This document shows, piece by piece, positions 16,763 to 24,802 of a stretch of DNA of 64,000 nucleotides. This DNA comes from G963708325 sp963708325. GTDB lineage: Bacteria > Actinomycetota > Thermoleophilia > Solirubrobacterales > 70-9. The DNA lies in contig OY970203.1 of NCBI GenBank assembly GCA_963708325.1, positions 372,001-436,000 on the forward strand, read 5' to 3'. Positions within the stretch are counted from its first letter, which is position 1. Every line of letters starts with the position of its first letter. The position numbers and the translations under genes were made by a program. The notes under the pieces are model-generated. The model made no database searches. It saw only the letters and a program-made list of their open reading frames with translations, and was not told where the DNA came from.

Positions 16763-17812
16763 ATGGCTAGACCCGTCGAACAGCCTTCACAGAACGGCGA
16801 CGCCAGACGCAGCTCGCCCGAGCGGCAGGCGCTGGACGTCGTCCTTCGCTGCTTCTTGGACGCGGTCGGTGCCGAGACCGGAATGGTGTTGAGCAGGACG
16901 GAGGACGGCACGACGAGCTTGCTCTGCGCCGCCGGTCAAGCCGAACGGAGGGCGGTGACGCCGTGGATCTCCGGAACGTTCCTGGACGGGGCGTTCGCGG
17001 CCAAATCGGCACTCGTCGAGCATGCGCCCGAACCGCCAGGAGCCGAGGGCCGGGAGCCCGCGGCCAGGGCTGTCACGGCGCCGATCCTCACCGCCGGCGA
17101 GACGCTGGGTGTGATCTACGCCGGGTTCGCGACCGCCTCCTCCCTCGGGGAGAGAGAGCTTCGCTGGGCCGCGGACTCCTATGGCCGACTCGCGGCGCTC
17201 TGCATGGCGGGGAACCCGGGGCTCACCGCCGCGGTCGGTTCCTCGAGCTTCGACGCTCTGACGGGATGCCTGGACTACGCCGGATTGCTGCGCGTTCTGC
17301 GGGCCGAGATCGAACGCTCGCAGCGACACCACCACGCGCTTTCCTGCTGCTTTCTCGACCTCGACGGGTTCAAGCGAGTCAACGACGACCACGGGCACCT
17401 GGAGGGGAACCGCGCTCTCGCCGCCGCAGCCGCCGGTTTGCGTGCCGGCGCCCGCGGCCACGACACCGTGGCCCGCTTCGGAGGCGACGAGTTCGTGATC
17501 ATGCTGCCGGAGACCGACGGTCGCGCCGCCCGCGGGATAGCCCAGCGCCATCGCGCCGCGATCCGCTCCTCGACGGCGGATCTGAGCAGCGTCCCGATCG
17601 AGGCCTCCATCGGCATCGCCCAGTGGGACGCTCAGATGTCGGCGAGTGACCTGCTCGACGCGGCGGACGACGCGCTCAGGGCTGCGAAGCGCAACGGCGG
17701 AGCGCGGGTGGCGGTGGGCGCAATCCAGGCGGGCGTCCGTACCGACGGGATCCTCGGCCTCGCCAAGGAGCTCGTCCGCGGCCGAAACGGCGCCCACCCC
17801 GGCCCCGGCTGA
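16763..17812 (+). CDS. GAF-like/GGDEF diguanylate cyclase
   Basis: About 349 residues. The first 150 form a GAF-like sensor (LDVVLRCFLDAVGAETGMVL, APILTAGETLGVIYAGF). The rest is a GGDEF domain (DALTGCLDYAGLLRVL, CCFLDLDGFKRVNDDHGH, ARFGGDEFVIMLPETDG, IEASIGIAQ). The GGDEF active site is intact and an inhibitory I-site RGHD lies five residues before it, so it should make c-di-GMP with product inhibition. ATG 16751 directly follows GGAGG, leaving no spacing; ATG 16763 (MARPVEQ) is therefore preferred. It sits next to a c-di-GMP phosphodiesterase-type operon on the other strand. Confidence 0.88.
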   Translation: MARPVEQPSQNGDARRSSPERQALDVVLRCFLDAVGAETGMVLSRTEDGTTSLLCAAGQAERRAVTPWISGTFLDGAFAAKSALVEHAPEPPGAEGREPAARAVTAPILTAGETLGVIYAGFATASSLGERELRWAADSYGRLAALCMAGNPGLTAAVGSSSFDALTGCLDYAGLLRVLRAEIERSQRHHHALSCCFLDLDGFKRVNDDHGHLEGNRALAAAAAGLRAGARGHDTVARFGGDEFVIMLPETDGRAARGIAQRHRAAIRSSTADLSSVPIEASIGIAQWDAQMSASDLLDAADDALRAAKRNGGARVAVGAIQAGVRTDGILGLAKELVRGRNGAHPGPG

Positions 17813-17854
17813 CGACCCGCTTCCCTTACCGAGCCGGCCGCGGAAACGCCCGGT

Positions 17855-18253
17855 TCAGCGCCGCTTCGCCAACCTGATCCGCGTGCTCTCGCCGGTGGCG
17901 CTGATCTCGACCTCGTCGACCACCGCGGCGATGAAGTCGAGACCCCGGCCGCGCTCGGCGAGCGGCCCGGCCTCGGGGGCCCGGGCGTGGAACCGGCCCC
18001 AGTCCCAGACGTAGATCGCCAGGGCGTCGTCTTCCTCCACCACCTTGATCCGCAGCGTCCCGTCCACCGACGGCGCGCCGTGCTGGAGGGCGTTGGTGAA
18101 GGCCTCGTTGGCGGCGAACGTGAGGTCCCGTCGCGCCGCGTCGTCGAAGCCGAACTCGGCAGCCGCCTCCGCGACGAAGTCGCGGGCGCGCTTCAGCTCC
18201 GCGGGATCGGCCGGCAGCTCAAGCTCACGCTCGATCCGCGTGCCCACCGGCAC
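17855..18253 (-). CDS. RsbW-like anti-sigma factor serine kinase (HATPase_c)
   Basis: 132 residues with a GHKL ATPase fold: the N-box FAANEAFTNALQHGAP, the G1-type YVWDWGRFHARAP and the G2-like ERGRGLDFIAAVVDEVEI. Such kinases phosphorylate STAS antagonists and bind sigma factors in partner switching. It starts 4 bp after the STAS gene ends, last in the operon HD-GYP, STAS, kinase. No sigma factor gene lies in the window, so the final target is unknown. The WDWGRF segment departs from the usual D(x)G(x)G but keeps an acidic residue and a Gly. Confidence 0.88.
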   Translation of the reverse strand: MPVGTRIERELELPADPAELKRARDFVAEAAAEFGFDDAARRDLTFAANEAFTNALQHGAPSVDGTLRIKVVEEDDALAIYVWDWGRFHARAPEAGPLAERGRGLDFIAAVVDEVEISATGESTRIRLAKRR

Positions 18254-18257
18254 GGCG

Positions 18258-18611
18258 TCACGCCTTGTCGCGAGCGCCCGACAGGGCCTGCTCGCGGCTG
18301 TCGTGGATGTCGAAAGCTTCGGCCAGCCCCGCCATCTCGAAGACCGAGAGGATGTGCTGGTTGGTGCAGGCCACGTGCATGCTGCCCCCGCGCTCGTCGA
18401 GGCGCTTGCGCGCTCCGACCATCACCCCGATCGTCGTGGAGTCGATGAAGGTGGCGTCCGACAGGTCCACCACCAGCTGCCGGGCGCCCTCGTCTATCGC
18501 CCGCTGCAGTGACTGCTTGACCTCTGGCGCGGCCTGGAGGTCGAGCTCGCCGCCCACCGTGACCACGCCGATCTCGCCGTCCAGGGGGTGGTCTGTGACC
18601 TCGAAGCTCAT
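18258..18611 (-). CDS. STAS-domain anti-sigma factor antagonist
   Basis: 117 residues with the SpoIIAA/RsbV pattern: VVTVGGELDLQAAPEVKQSL, LVVDLSDATFIDSTTIGVMVGARKRL, VACTNQHILSVFEMAGLAEAFDI. Ser58 in DSTTIG is the expected phosphorylation site for the kinase encoded next. ATG 18611 overlaps the stop of the HD-GYP gene (ATGA at 18608-18611). Dephosphorylation could come from the SpoIIE-type phosphatase encoded divergently at 19844. The direct link between an HD-GYP protein and an antagonist by translational coupling is unusual. Confidence 0.93.
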   Translation of the reverse strand: MSFEVTDHPLDGEIGVVTVGGELDLQAAPEVKQSLQRAIDEGARQLVVDLSDATFIDSTTIGVMVGARKRLDERGGSMHVACTNQHILSVFEMAGLAEAFDIHDSREQALSGARDKA

Positions 18612-19702
18612 CCCGCCCAGCGCACCTGCTTGCCCGTCGCCCCGCCAACCACGAACAACCCCTCCTCCTCCTCCTCGACCAGCTCGACCAGCGCGCGCAC
18701 GGCCACCGGGTCGAATTGCGAGCCGGCCCCGGCGTCCAGCCTGGCGATCGCCTCCTGCCGTGTCAGGGCGCGCCGGTAAGGGCGGTCGGAAGTCATCGCC
18801 TCGTAAGCGTCGCACACCGAGAGGACGCGGCTCGCGCGCGGGATCCGCTCGCGACGCAGCCGCTGCGGGTAGCCGCACCCGTCCCAGCGCTCGTGGTGGT
18901 AGCGGACGACGGTCCCGACCGGCTCGAGGCCGGGCACGTTCGGCAGCATCCGCGCTCCCCACTCCGGATGGCACCGCATCACGTCCCATTCCTCGGGGGT
19001 CAACGCTGACGGCTTGTTGAGAATCGACTCGGGGACCCCGACCTTGCCGATGTCGTGGAGCAGCGCCGACAGCTCCAGCTCGAACAGCTCCGCGGGGCCC
19101 ATGCCGAGCCTCGTCCCCACCCGCCGGGCAAGCTCGAAGACCGCCTTCGCATGGTCGGCGGAGTAGCCGTCGCGCAGATCCACCATCGCGGTCAGCGCCG
19201 CCATCTTCGAACGCACCGCCGGGTGCAGCTCGTGGCGCCTCTCGGCGTGGGAGAGGGCGATTCCCAGCAGACCCGCCAGCTCGCACATCAACTCGATTTC
19301 GCCGTCGTCGAAACCACGGCCCCTCCGCTCGACGTCGGCCAGCAGGGCGCCACGGGTTCCGCCCCTCCACTCGATCGGCGCGCCGGCGTGGGCCTCGACG
19401 ACATCCTCGGTCCGGCCGCCCCTGCCCGATCGCTGCTCGCGGAAAGCCGGCCGCCCGGCTCGCAGCACCCGCTCGGCGAGACCGGCGATCACCAGGCGGC
19501 TTCCGACGATGTCCTCTCCGCCGGGACCGCTGACCGCGGCGGCGATCGCCCGGTGCTCGTCACCGGGGTCGCGGACCAGCACCGAGGTGCGATCAACGTC
19601 CAGAAGCCCGCGCGCCTGTCTGTTGAGGCGATCGAGGACGAGACTGGCGTAGCCGCCGTCCACGACCGCGCGCGCGAGGCTTGCCGCAACCGACGTAGGC
19701 AT
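18608..19702 (-). CDS. GAF-HD-GYP domain cyclic-di-GMP phosphodiesterase-type protein
   Basis: About 364 residues. A GAF-like N-terminal domain (DRTSVLVRDPGDEHRAIAAAVSG, GALLADVERRGRGFDDGEIELMCELAGLL) is followed by an HD-GYP domain: VDLRDGYSADHAKAVFELARRVG, LLHDIGKVGVPESILNK, and HHERWDGCGYPQRL. The metal-binding HD and the GYP motif are intact, so c-di-GMP hydrolysis is expected. ATG 19702 is preceded by GGGAG; in-frame starts at 19711, 19762 and 19786 would add Ala-rich residues. It heads an operon with STAS and RsbW-type genes. Confidence 0.87.
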   Translation of the reverse strand: MPTSVAASLARAVVDGGYASLVLDRLNRQARGLLDVDRTSVLVRDPGDEHRAIAAAVSGPGGEDIVGSRLVIAGLAERVLRAGRPAFREQRSGRGGRTEDVVEAHAGAPIEWRGGTRGALLADVERRGRGFDDGEIELMCELAGLLGIALSHAERRHELHPAVRSKMAALTAMVDLRDGYSADHAKAVFELARRVGTRLGMGPAELFELELSALLHDIGKVGVPESILNKPSALTPEEWDVMRCHPEWGARMLPNVPGLEPVGTVVRYHHERWDGCGYPQRLRRERIPRASRVLSVCDAYEAMTSDRPYRRALTRQEAIARLDAGAGSQFDPVAVRALVELVEEEEEGLFVVGGATGKQVRWAG

Positions 19703-19843
19703 CGCTCCCATATTGGGGCCCTGCGCCGACTTTGCACGAGCGAACGCCGCGGACTCCGCCATCGTGCCCGCGGCGCCTGGACGCATGTATCAGTTTGCGG
19801 CCCCGAAGCCCAGGTTTCAGGTTCCGCGGCCGATCCAACCGGT

Positions 19844-21610
19844 GTGGGGCGGTCTGCCCACCCTTCTCCCGTCAGCATCTTGGCGGCCTTGATCGCCGCC
19901 CTGGCGATCGCTGCGCCCGGCGTCGATGCCAAGCCGAACGGCTCGGGCCACGGCGATCACCATGGCGGGGGCGGCCGTGACCACGGCGGGAGCGGAGGGC
20001 AGGGGCTCGTGGGCGGGGGACGGAAGGCCGGGGGCGGCGGCAATGGGCACGCGGGCGCGGGCGGCGGACACGAACCCGCGGCCGCCGGCGGCGGCCGCGG
20101 CAACTCCTCGGGGCACGGAAACGGAAACCACGGCGCGAACGGCCACGGCAAGAAGCCCTCGAAGTCGGGCGGCTCCGATCAGCCGGCGCCGGGAACAGGC
20201 GGCTCGGGAGGCTCGGAAGGGAACCCGCCCGGCCCCGCGCAGACACCGCCGGAAACGACCCCCCAGCCGAACGCCGGCACGCCGAACGCGCCGGGCGCCC
20301 GCGGGCCTTCAGCCGCGGGCCGGCCGCCCCGCACTCGCGCAGGAGGAGGACTCGGACACACGATCTTTGGCACCGTGAGCGCGCCGGCGGCGTCGGGGGG
20401 CGGCGCGGCTACGCCCGCCGGCGGCACCAGGTCGCCGGGCAGCGGCACACACTCGCGGCAACCGCACCGAAGCCCCAGCTCGCCGCTGCCGCGGGTGGTC
20501 CGCGACGTGGTCGAGGTGATCCCGGCACCGCTGAAGGCTGCCCTGGCGGCGCTCGGCGGATTGGCGCTGGCGCTCGCGTCGCTTGCGGCCGTGAGCGCGG
20601 GCCGCGCGCGCCGTCTGCGGCGAAACCGCGAGCAGCTGCTCGCGGACGTGGGCCTGCTGCAGAGCGCGCTGCTGCCCGAGGCCCCGCCGAAGTTCGGTGC
20701 GCTGGCCGCCTCGGTGGCGTACCGGCCCGCCGACGGCCCGGCCGCCGGCGGCGACTTCTACGAGGTGGCCGAGCTGCGCCCCGGGGTTGCGGGCATCATC
20801 GTCGGCGACGTCGCGGGCCATGGCCGCACCGCGCTCGCCCGCACCGCGCTGCTGCGCCATTCGCTGCTGGCCTACCTCCAGGCGGGGCTGGCTCCCCGCG
20901 CCGCGCTGCGGCTGCTCAACGACGTGCTGCCGAAGGGCGATGACGAAACGTTCGCCACGGTCGCCGCGGCCGTCCACGACACCGCGCAGGGAACGCTGAC
21001 CTATGCCTGCGCCGGCCATCCGCCCCCGATCGTGCTCGGCCGGTTCTCCCACCGGCCGGTGATCCGCTGCTCATCCCCGCCGCTCGGGCTCGGCCTCCCC
21101 ACCGGGCGCCGCGAGACCGAGCTGTTCGTCCCGAAGGGATCGCTGATCTGCTTCTACACCGACGGCCTCGTCGAGGCCCGCAAGGGCGACGGCGTGATCG
21201 GTCGCGACCGCCTCACCGGCGTCCTCGCCGAGCTCGGCGATCAAGCCACCGCGCCGAAGGTGCTCGACCGGGTCCGCCGTGAGGCCGACCGCACGAAGGA
21301 CGACATGGCCGCGTGCGTGCTGCGAGTGCTCGACGCGCCCGCCAGAGCGTTCCGCCGCACCGAAACGCTGGAGCTGCAGCCCGGAGCCAAGATGGCCGAC
21401 GCGCTGAGCTTCCTGCGGGCGACCGGGATGGAGAACGGCGCTGCGACCGCCGCGGCACGGCAAGCGGCAGCAACCGCGACCGGTGGCAAGGGAGCCGTGC
21501 TGCAGGCCCAGACCGAGGGCGGCAGGACCGAGGCGAGCGTCCTCCCGGCGGTTCGCCCCCGCCGGGACGAGGAGCTGACGCAGGCTTCGCGCCCCGCCCG
21601 AGGTGCCTAG
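19844..21610 (+). CDS. SpoIIE/RsbU-type PP2C phosphatase with secreted Gly-rich N-terminal domain
   Basis: About 588 residues. A signal-like start (ILAALIAALAIAAPGVDAKP) is followed by roughly 200 residues very rich in Gly, His, Pro and Ala (GHGDHHGGGGRDHGGSGGQG). A membrane helix near residues 231-252 (ALAALGGLALALASLAAVSAG) leads to a cytoplasmic PP2C domain with GGDFYEV, VGDVAGHG, CFYTDGLVEAR and KDDMAACVL. These hold the metal-binding Asp residues, so it should be active. GTG 19844 is the best start; a downstream TTG is possible. It would dephosphorylate the STAS protein at 18258. A Gly/His-rich sensor region is unusual for this family. Confidence 0.85.
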   Translation: MGRSAHPSPVSILAALIAALAIAAPGVDAKPNGSGHGDHHGGGGRDHGGSGGQGLVGGGRKAGGGGNGHAGAGGGHEPAAAGGGRGNSSGHGNGNHGANGHGKKPSKSGGSDQPAPGTGGSGGSEGNPPGPAQTPPETTPQPNAGTPNAPGARGPSAAGRPPRTRAGGGLGHTIFGTVSAPAASGGGAATPAGGTRSPGSGTHSRQPHRSPSSPLPRVVRDVVEVIPAPLKAALAALGGLALALASLAAVSAGRARRLRRNREQLLADVGLLQSALLPEAPPKFGALAASVAYRPADGPAAGGDFYEVAELRPGVAGIIVGDVAGHGRTALARTALLRHSLLAYLQAGLAPRAALRLLNDVLPKGDDETFATVAAAVHDTAQGTLTYACAGHPPPIVLGRFSHRPVIRCSSPPLGLGLPTGRRETELFVPKGSLICFYTDGLVEARKGDGVIGRDRLTGVLAELGDQATAPKVLDRVRREADRTKDDMAACVLRVLDAPARAFRRTETLELQPGAKMADALSFLRATGMENGAATAAARQAAATATGGKGAVLQAQTEGGRTEASVLPAVRPRRDEELTQASRPARGA

Positions 21611-21891
21611 CTCGCCAGGAGCTTGTAGACCGGGCTCGTGCTGATCTTCGGCGCGATGCGTTCCTCGGCGCCGCTCTCGCGCATCGCCGGAAGCAGGGTC
21701 TCGTCGCGGAACTGCTGGAACCGCTCGTCCGACTCCCACACCGAGATCACCCGCCAGCCGTTGTCGACCGGACCGGCGATGTGAAGCTGGCAGCCGTCGG
21801 GGAGCTTGCCTTCCGGCATCGCCTTGGGATTGACCCGGTCGTAAAGCTCCTGGTTTCCTCCCTCGATCTCGTTCACTACGACGACGGCCAT
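21607..21891 (-). CDS. small dimeric alpha-beta barrel (ABM-like) protein
   Basis: 94 residues: MAVVVVNEIEGGNQELYDRV, GCQLHIAGPVDNGWRVISVWESDERFQQFRDETLLPAM. The strand-helix-strand pattern with a VWES segment is typical of small ferredoxin-like barrels annotated as antibiotic-biosynthesis-monooxygenase-like. Catalysis is not implied. The stop overlaps the end of the convergent phosphatase gene by 4 bp. The start at 21891 is preceded by GAGGAGAT. Confidence 0.78.
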   Translation of the reverse strand: MAVVVVNEIEGGNQELYDRVNPKAMPEGKLPDGCQLHIAGPVDNGWRVISVWESDERFQQFRDETLLPAMRESGAEERIAPKISTSPVYKLLAS

Positions 21892-22035
21892 CCGGATCTC
21901 CTCTCGCGCGAAGTTTGAAAACCCCTGTCGACGCGAAAACGTACCGCGCGAGATCCGCGTGAAGCAACCACCCCAGCACGCAGCGAAACGCTCCGGCACA
22001 CGAAACCATCCGGGAGCGTCCGGATCACCGATTGG

Positions 22036-22085
22036 CTATTCCGACAGCCCGGCGGCTTGGAGGGCCTTCTCGGGATGCTTCTCTA
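22036..22085 (-). pseudogene. 3'-terminal relic of an NTF2/SnoaL-like gene
   Basis: The minus strand reads EKALQAAGLSE then TAG at 22036. This matches the end of the intact gene at 39006 (DAALKAAGLSE and stop) with about 26 of 28 identical bases at the 3' edge. The rest of the gene is missing and its place is taken by the divergent start of the hydrolase gene. It points to a past deletion or recombination. Confidence 0.5.
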
Positions 22086-22095
22086 CGTCGTTGCG

Positions 22096-22836
22096 ATGAA
22101 TGCCGTTGAAGTAATCCGCGAGGGCGAAGGACCCGAGGTCTTGCTCGTCCATGGCGGCGCGAGTCCGGAAGCCACGTGGGGAGCGCTTGCGCCTTTGAGG
22201 GCACGCTGGACACTCGCTCGCGTTTACCGCCGCGGCTACCCGCCCAGTCCGCCGCCCCCGGAAGGGGCCCAGGACTTCGAAGTCGACGCGGCGGATGTCG
22301 CCTCACTGGTCGATGCGCGCCCACACATCGTCGCGCACTCATACGGGGTCTTGGGGACGCTGATCGCGGCGACGCGCGCGCCGGCGCGGGTGCGCTCGCT
22401 GACGCTGATCGAGCCGCCGCTGTTCTACCTCGTTCCCGGTGACCGAGAGGTAGCGCGCCTGGAGCGTATGGGGAACGCAGTGCTGACCCATGGCCTCGAG
22501 GCGGACGCGGCTACCCTGCGCGAGTTCCTTCGTCTCGCGGGAGCGCCCGAGGTAGATGACGGGCCGCTTCCGGACGAGGTCGCCCGCGGAGTTCGTCGCG
22601 CCCACGGTGGCCGCCTGCCGGGCGAGGCCCGCCCGGCGCTGGAGCTAGTAAGAGACGCCGGCATCCCCTCGCTGGTGGCCTCGGGCGGTCACGCTCCAGG
22701 GCTGGAGCGGATCTGCGACGCGCTCTCCACGGTCCTTGATGCCCAACGGCTGGTCGCGCCCGGTGCCGGGCACTTCGTCGCTGCGGCGCCAGGCTTCGTC
22801 AACCGGCTCCACGAGTTCCTCGTCTCCGCAGCGTGA
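22096..22836 (+). CDS. alpha/beta hydrolase
   Basis: 246 residues. It has the oxyanion motif LLVHGGASPEATWGAL, the nucleophile elbow HIVAHSYGVLGTLIAA (Ser in SYG) and the late His region LVAPGAGHFVAAAPGFVNRL. This is a standard alpha/beta hydrolase of esterase or lyase type; the substrate is unknown. ATG 22096 (MNAVEVIREGEGPEVLL) matches where the family usually begins. The region just before it carries an NTF2-like relic on the other strand, so its promoter may be recent. Confidence 0.85.
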   Translation: MNAVEVIREGEGPEVLLVHGGASPEATWGALAPLRARWTLARVYRRGYPPSPPPPEGAQDFEVDAADVASLVDARPHIVAHSYGVLGTLIAATRAPARVRSLTLIEPPLFYLVPGDREVARLERMGNAVLTHGLEADAATLREFLRLAGAPEVDDGPLPDEVARGVRRAHGGRLPGEARPALELVRDAGIPSLVASGGHAPGLERICDALSTVLDAQRLVAPGAGHFVAAAPGFVNRLHEFLVSAA

Positions 22837-22894
22837 GCACCTCGCCACCGCGGATCCTGTGCCCGGTGATCGGCCAGCCCACAACGCAATCCCG

Positions 22895-22993
22895 TCCTAT
22901 GAGTCCGGGAGCGTCCCGATCGTCCGATGAGTCCACGTTTCCGGAAGATCCGGACGCAAAGGACGCATCGGTCGGTACCACAGCGGCACCACG
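22895..22993 (+). repeat. dispersed intergenic repeat, copy 1 (full length, diverged)
   Basis: Aligns end to end with the copy at 39505-39603: TCCTATGAGTCC, GGGAGCGTCC, GTCCACGTTTCCGGAAGATC, GGACGCATCGGTCGGTACCA, then CAGCGGCACCACG. Differences from copy 5 weaken its inverted repeats (second GGTACC is GGCACC). It lies between two convergent gene ends (22836 and 23070). Confidence 0.75.
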
Positions 22994-23069
22994 CTGCCGG
23001 CTAGGGGATCCTGACCTTCGTCTCGCATCCGGACGCCCTGAGCGCCGCTCCCCACCGCAGGCGACAAAC

Positions 23070-24056
23070 CTAGTCCGCACCGCGGGAGATGTCCACCTCG
23101 AAGTTGGGGAGGTCCCCCCACCGCGGTGGCGCCAGGCGCCCGGCAATCTCCTCGAAAGGCAGGGCAGCGGCGCGAAGGAGGGCCGTCCACAGATGCCAGG
23201 TCGACCTCCGAACCGGACGCCGGCTGCGCCGGGTCCGGATCGCGTCGCGGTACCCGAGGCCGAGCCCGCGAACCACTGGGCCCCTGAGGCGCGCGCATCG
23301 CGCCCTCATCAGCAATTTGTAATGGATCTTGAGAAGGCGCCCCGGAAGCGATCCGGCGGGCACGTTCCAGGCCGCCAACAGGATTGGGTTGCGACCGCCG
23401 TGGATGATTCGCAGCGCCTCGTCGCGCACGGCCGCGAAGTGGTCGACGCGGTCGCTCCGTCCCGCGCGCACGACATATCCGGCGTCGAGCATGCGCAGGC
23501 ACAGCTCGGGTTCCTCGAAGTCCTGGCCGAGCTCGGACCTGTAGCCGCCGAGGGCGAGGAAGAGGTCTCGCCGCACCGCATAGGCCGAGCCCCGATATGC
23601 ATGCCTAACCCACACGCCGTCCCGAGAGGGAGCCCCGCCGCGCTCCACCAGCTCGCGCCGGGTGTCGGGGTCCCAGGACAGGCGGTTTCCCGTCGGAAAG
23701 TCCATCCACGGGATCGACACCGCGCCGACGCGGGGATGCGCGAGATCCCGGAGCGCCTGCGCCACGGTGTCCGACGAGGTCATCCTGACGTCGTCGTCGA
23801 TCGCGATCACTACCGGCGCCAGCGCCAGCTCGCAGCCTCGGTTGCGAGCGGCGGCCACCTGCCGGGTGGTCTCGAGCCGTTCCAGGCGCACGGTGGGAAA
23901 GTCCATCCTGACCATCTCCGACGTGCCATCGGTCGATCCGTCGTCCACCACGATCACCTCGACGCTGGCGCGCTGGGCCAAAGCCGACTGCAGGGCATCC
24001 CGCAGCGCTGCCTTTCGGTTCCTGGTCGGTACGACGATCGACGCGGCCGGTGTCAT
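23070..24056 (-). CDS. GT2-family glycosyltransferase
   Basis: 328 residues of GT-A fold. Seen: SIVVPTRNRKAALRDALQSAL, VEVIVVDDGSTDGT, QVAAARNRGCELALAPVVIAIDDDVRM (the DDD nucleotide-sugar metal site) and GQDFEEPELCLRMLDAGYVV, where the ED-type motif supplies the catalytic base. A C-terminal basic region (IRTRRSRRPVRRSTWHLW) may be membrane-associated. There is no signal peptide, so it acts in the cytoplasm or at the membrane, probably on a surface glycan. Sugar and acceptor are unknown. The gene is alone, divergent from the TetR gene. Confidence 0.9.
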   Translation of the reverse strand: MTPAASIVVPTRNRKAALRDALQSALAQRASVEVIVVDDGSTDGTSEMVRMDFPTVRLERLETTRQVAAARNRGCELALAPVVIAIDDDVRMTSSDTVAQALRDLAHPRVGAVSIPWMDFPTGNRLSWDPDTRRELVERGGAPSRDGVWVRHAYRGSAYAVRRDLFLALGGYRSELGQDFEEPELCLRMLDAGYVVRAGRSDRVDHFAAVRDEALRIIHGGRNPILLAAWNVPAGSLPGRLLKIHYKLLMRARCARLRGPVVRGLGLGYRDAIRTRRSRRPVRRSTWHLWTALLRAAALPFEEIAGRLAPPRWGDLPNFEVDISRGAD

Positions 24057-24151
24057 TGGGTGCCAGTATCGCCGCCGCCGATCAGGTCCTCGCCATTGAG
24101 GTGGTCGCCGGCCACGGGCAGCGAAGTTCTCGCGCGCTCAAGCAACGCGTT

Positions 24152-24178
24152 ATGTGGGTGGGCGGTCACCCATATAAT
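24152..24178 (+). promoter_or_regulatory. TetR-type operator overlapping a -10 box; leaderless start
   Basis: An imperfect palindrome ATGTGGGTG-ggcggt-CACCCATAT (24152-24175, 8 of 9 bases paired) overlaps a perfect -10 hexamer TATAAT (24173-24178). The start codon of the TetR gene follows at 24185, only 6 nt after the -10 box, so transcription should begin at or next to the ATG, giving a leaderless mRNA. The position suggests autorepression of the TetR-ABC operon. Confidence 0.6.
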
Positions 24179-24184
24179 TGTCGA

Positions 24185-24802
24185 ATGCCGCGACTCACTG
24201 CGGGGATGAAGGCGGCGAACCGGGACCGGCTGCTGGCCGCGGCGGCCGATGAGTTCGCCAGGCTCGGCCTCGCGGGAGCGAACATCAACCAGATCTCGCT
24301 GTCAGCTGGGCTGGCAAAGGGAACGGTCTACAACTACTTCCCCTCCAAGGAGGCCCTCTTCCTGGCCGTCGTCGAACAGGCCTGCGTGCTTGCCGCCGAG
24401 GGCGCCGACGACATTCCCCGCGAAACGACCCGCGAGCGATTGCGAGCGGTGCTCGCCTCGGACGTCGCTTGGGCGCGCGAGCACGAGGCCTTCGCGCGCG
24501 TCCTCCTCCGCGAGGTCTTCACCTCCGACTCCCGCTTCTACCCGCGGGTGATCGAGGCGGCAGCACCCTTCATCTCCCGGGTGCGCGAGATCATCGCCGA
24601 CGGGGTCGCTCGCCATGAGATCCGTGCCGAGCCGCCCCCGGAGGAGCTCGCGCTGCTCTTCGTCGGGCTGGCCGACGTCGCCCTGATCCAGCACTGGGGC
24701 TCGGGAGGCGCCTGGCCACAGCTCGACCAGCTCCCCGAGCTCGTAGTGGACCTCTTCCTGGGGGGGGCCGCGCTGCCCGCAGGCCGGGAGCGGGTCCGGT
24801 GA
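24185..24802 (+). CDS. TetR/AcrR family transcriptional regulator
   Basis: 205 residues. The N-terminal helix-turn-helix reads NRDRLLAAAADEFARLGLAGANINQISLSAGLAKGTVYNYFPSKEALFLAVVEQ, the classic TetR DNA-binding domain. A variable ligand domain follows. Its stop overlaps the GTG of the ABC ATPase gene (GTGA at 24799-24802), so it is co-transcribed with the transporter it probably controls. The upstream palindrome at 24152-24175 is the likely operator. Confidence 0.93.
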   Translation: MPRLTAGMKAANRDRLLAAAADEFARLGLAGANINQISLSAGLAKGTVYNYFPSKEALFLAVVEQACVLAAEGADDIPRETTRERLRAVLASDVAWAREHEAFARVLLREVFTSDSRFYPRVIEAAAPFISRVREIIADGVARHEIRAEPPPEELALLFVGLADVALIQHWGSGGAWPQLDQLPELVVDLFLGGAALPAGRERVR

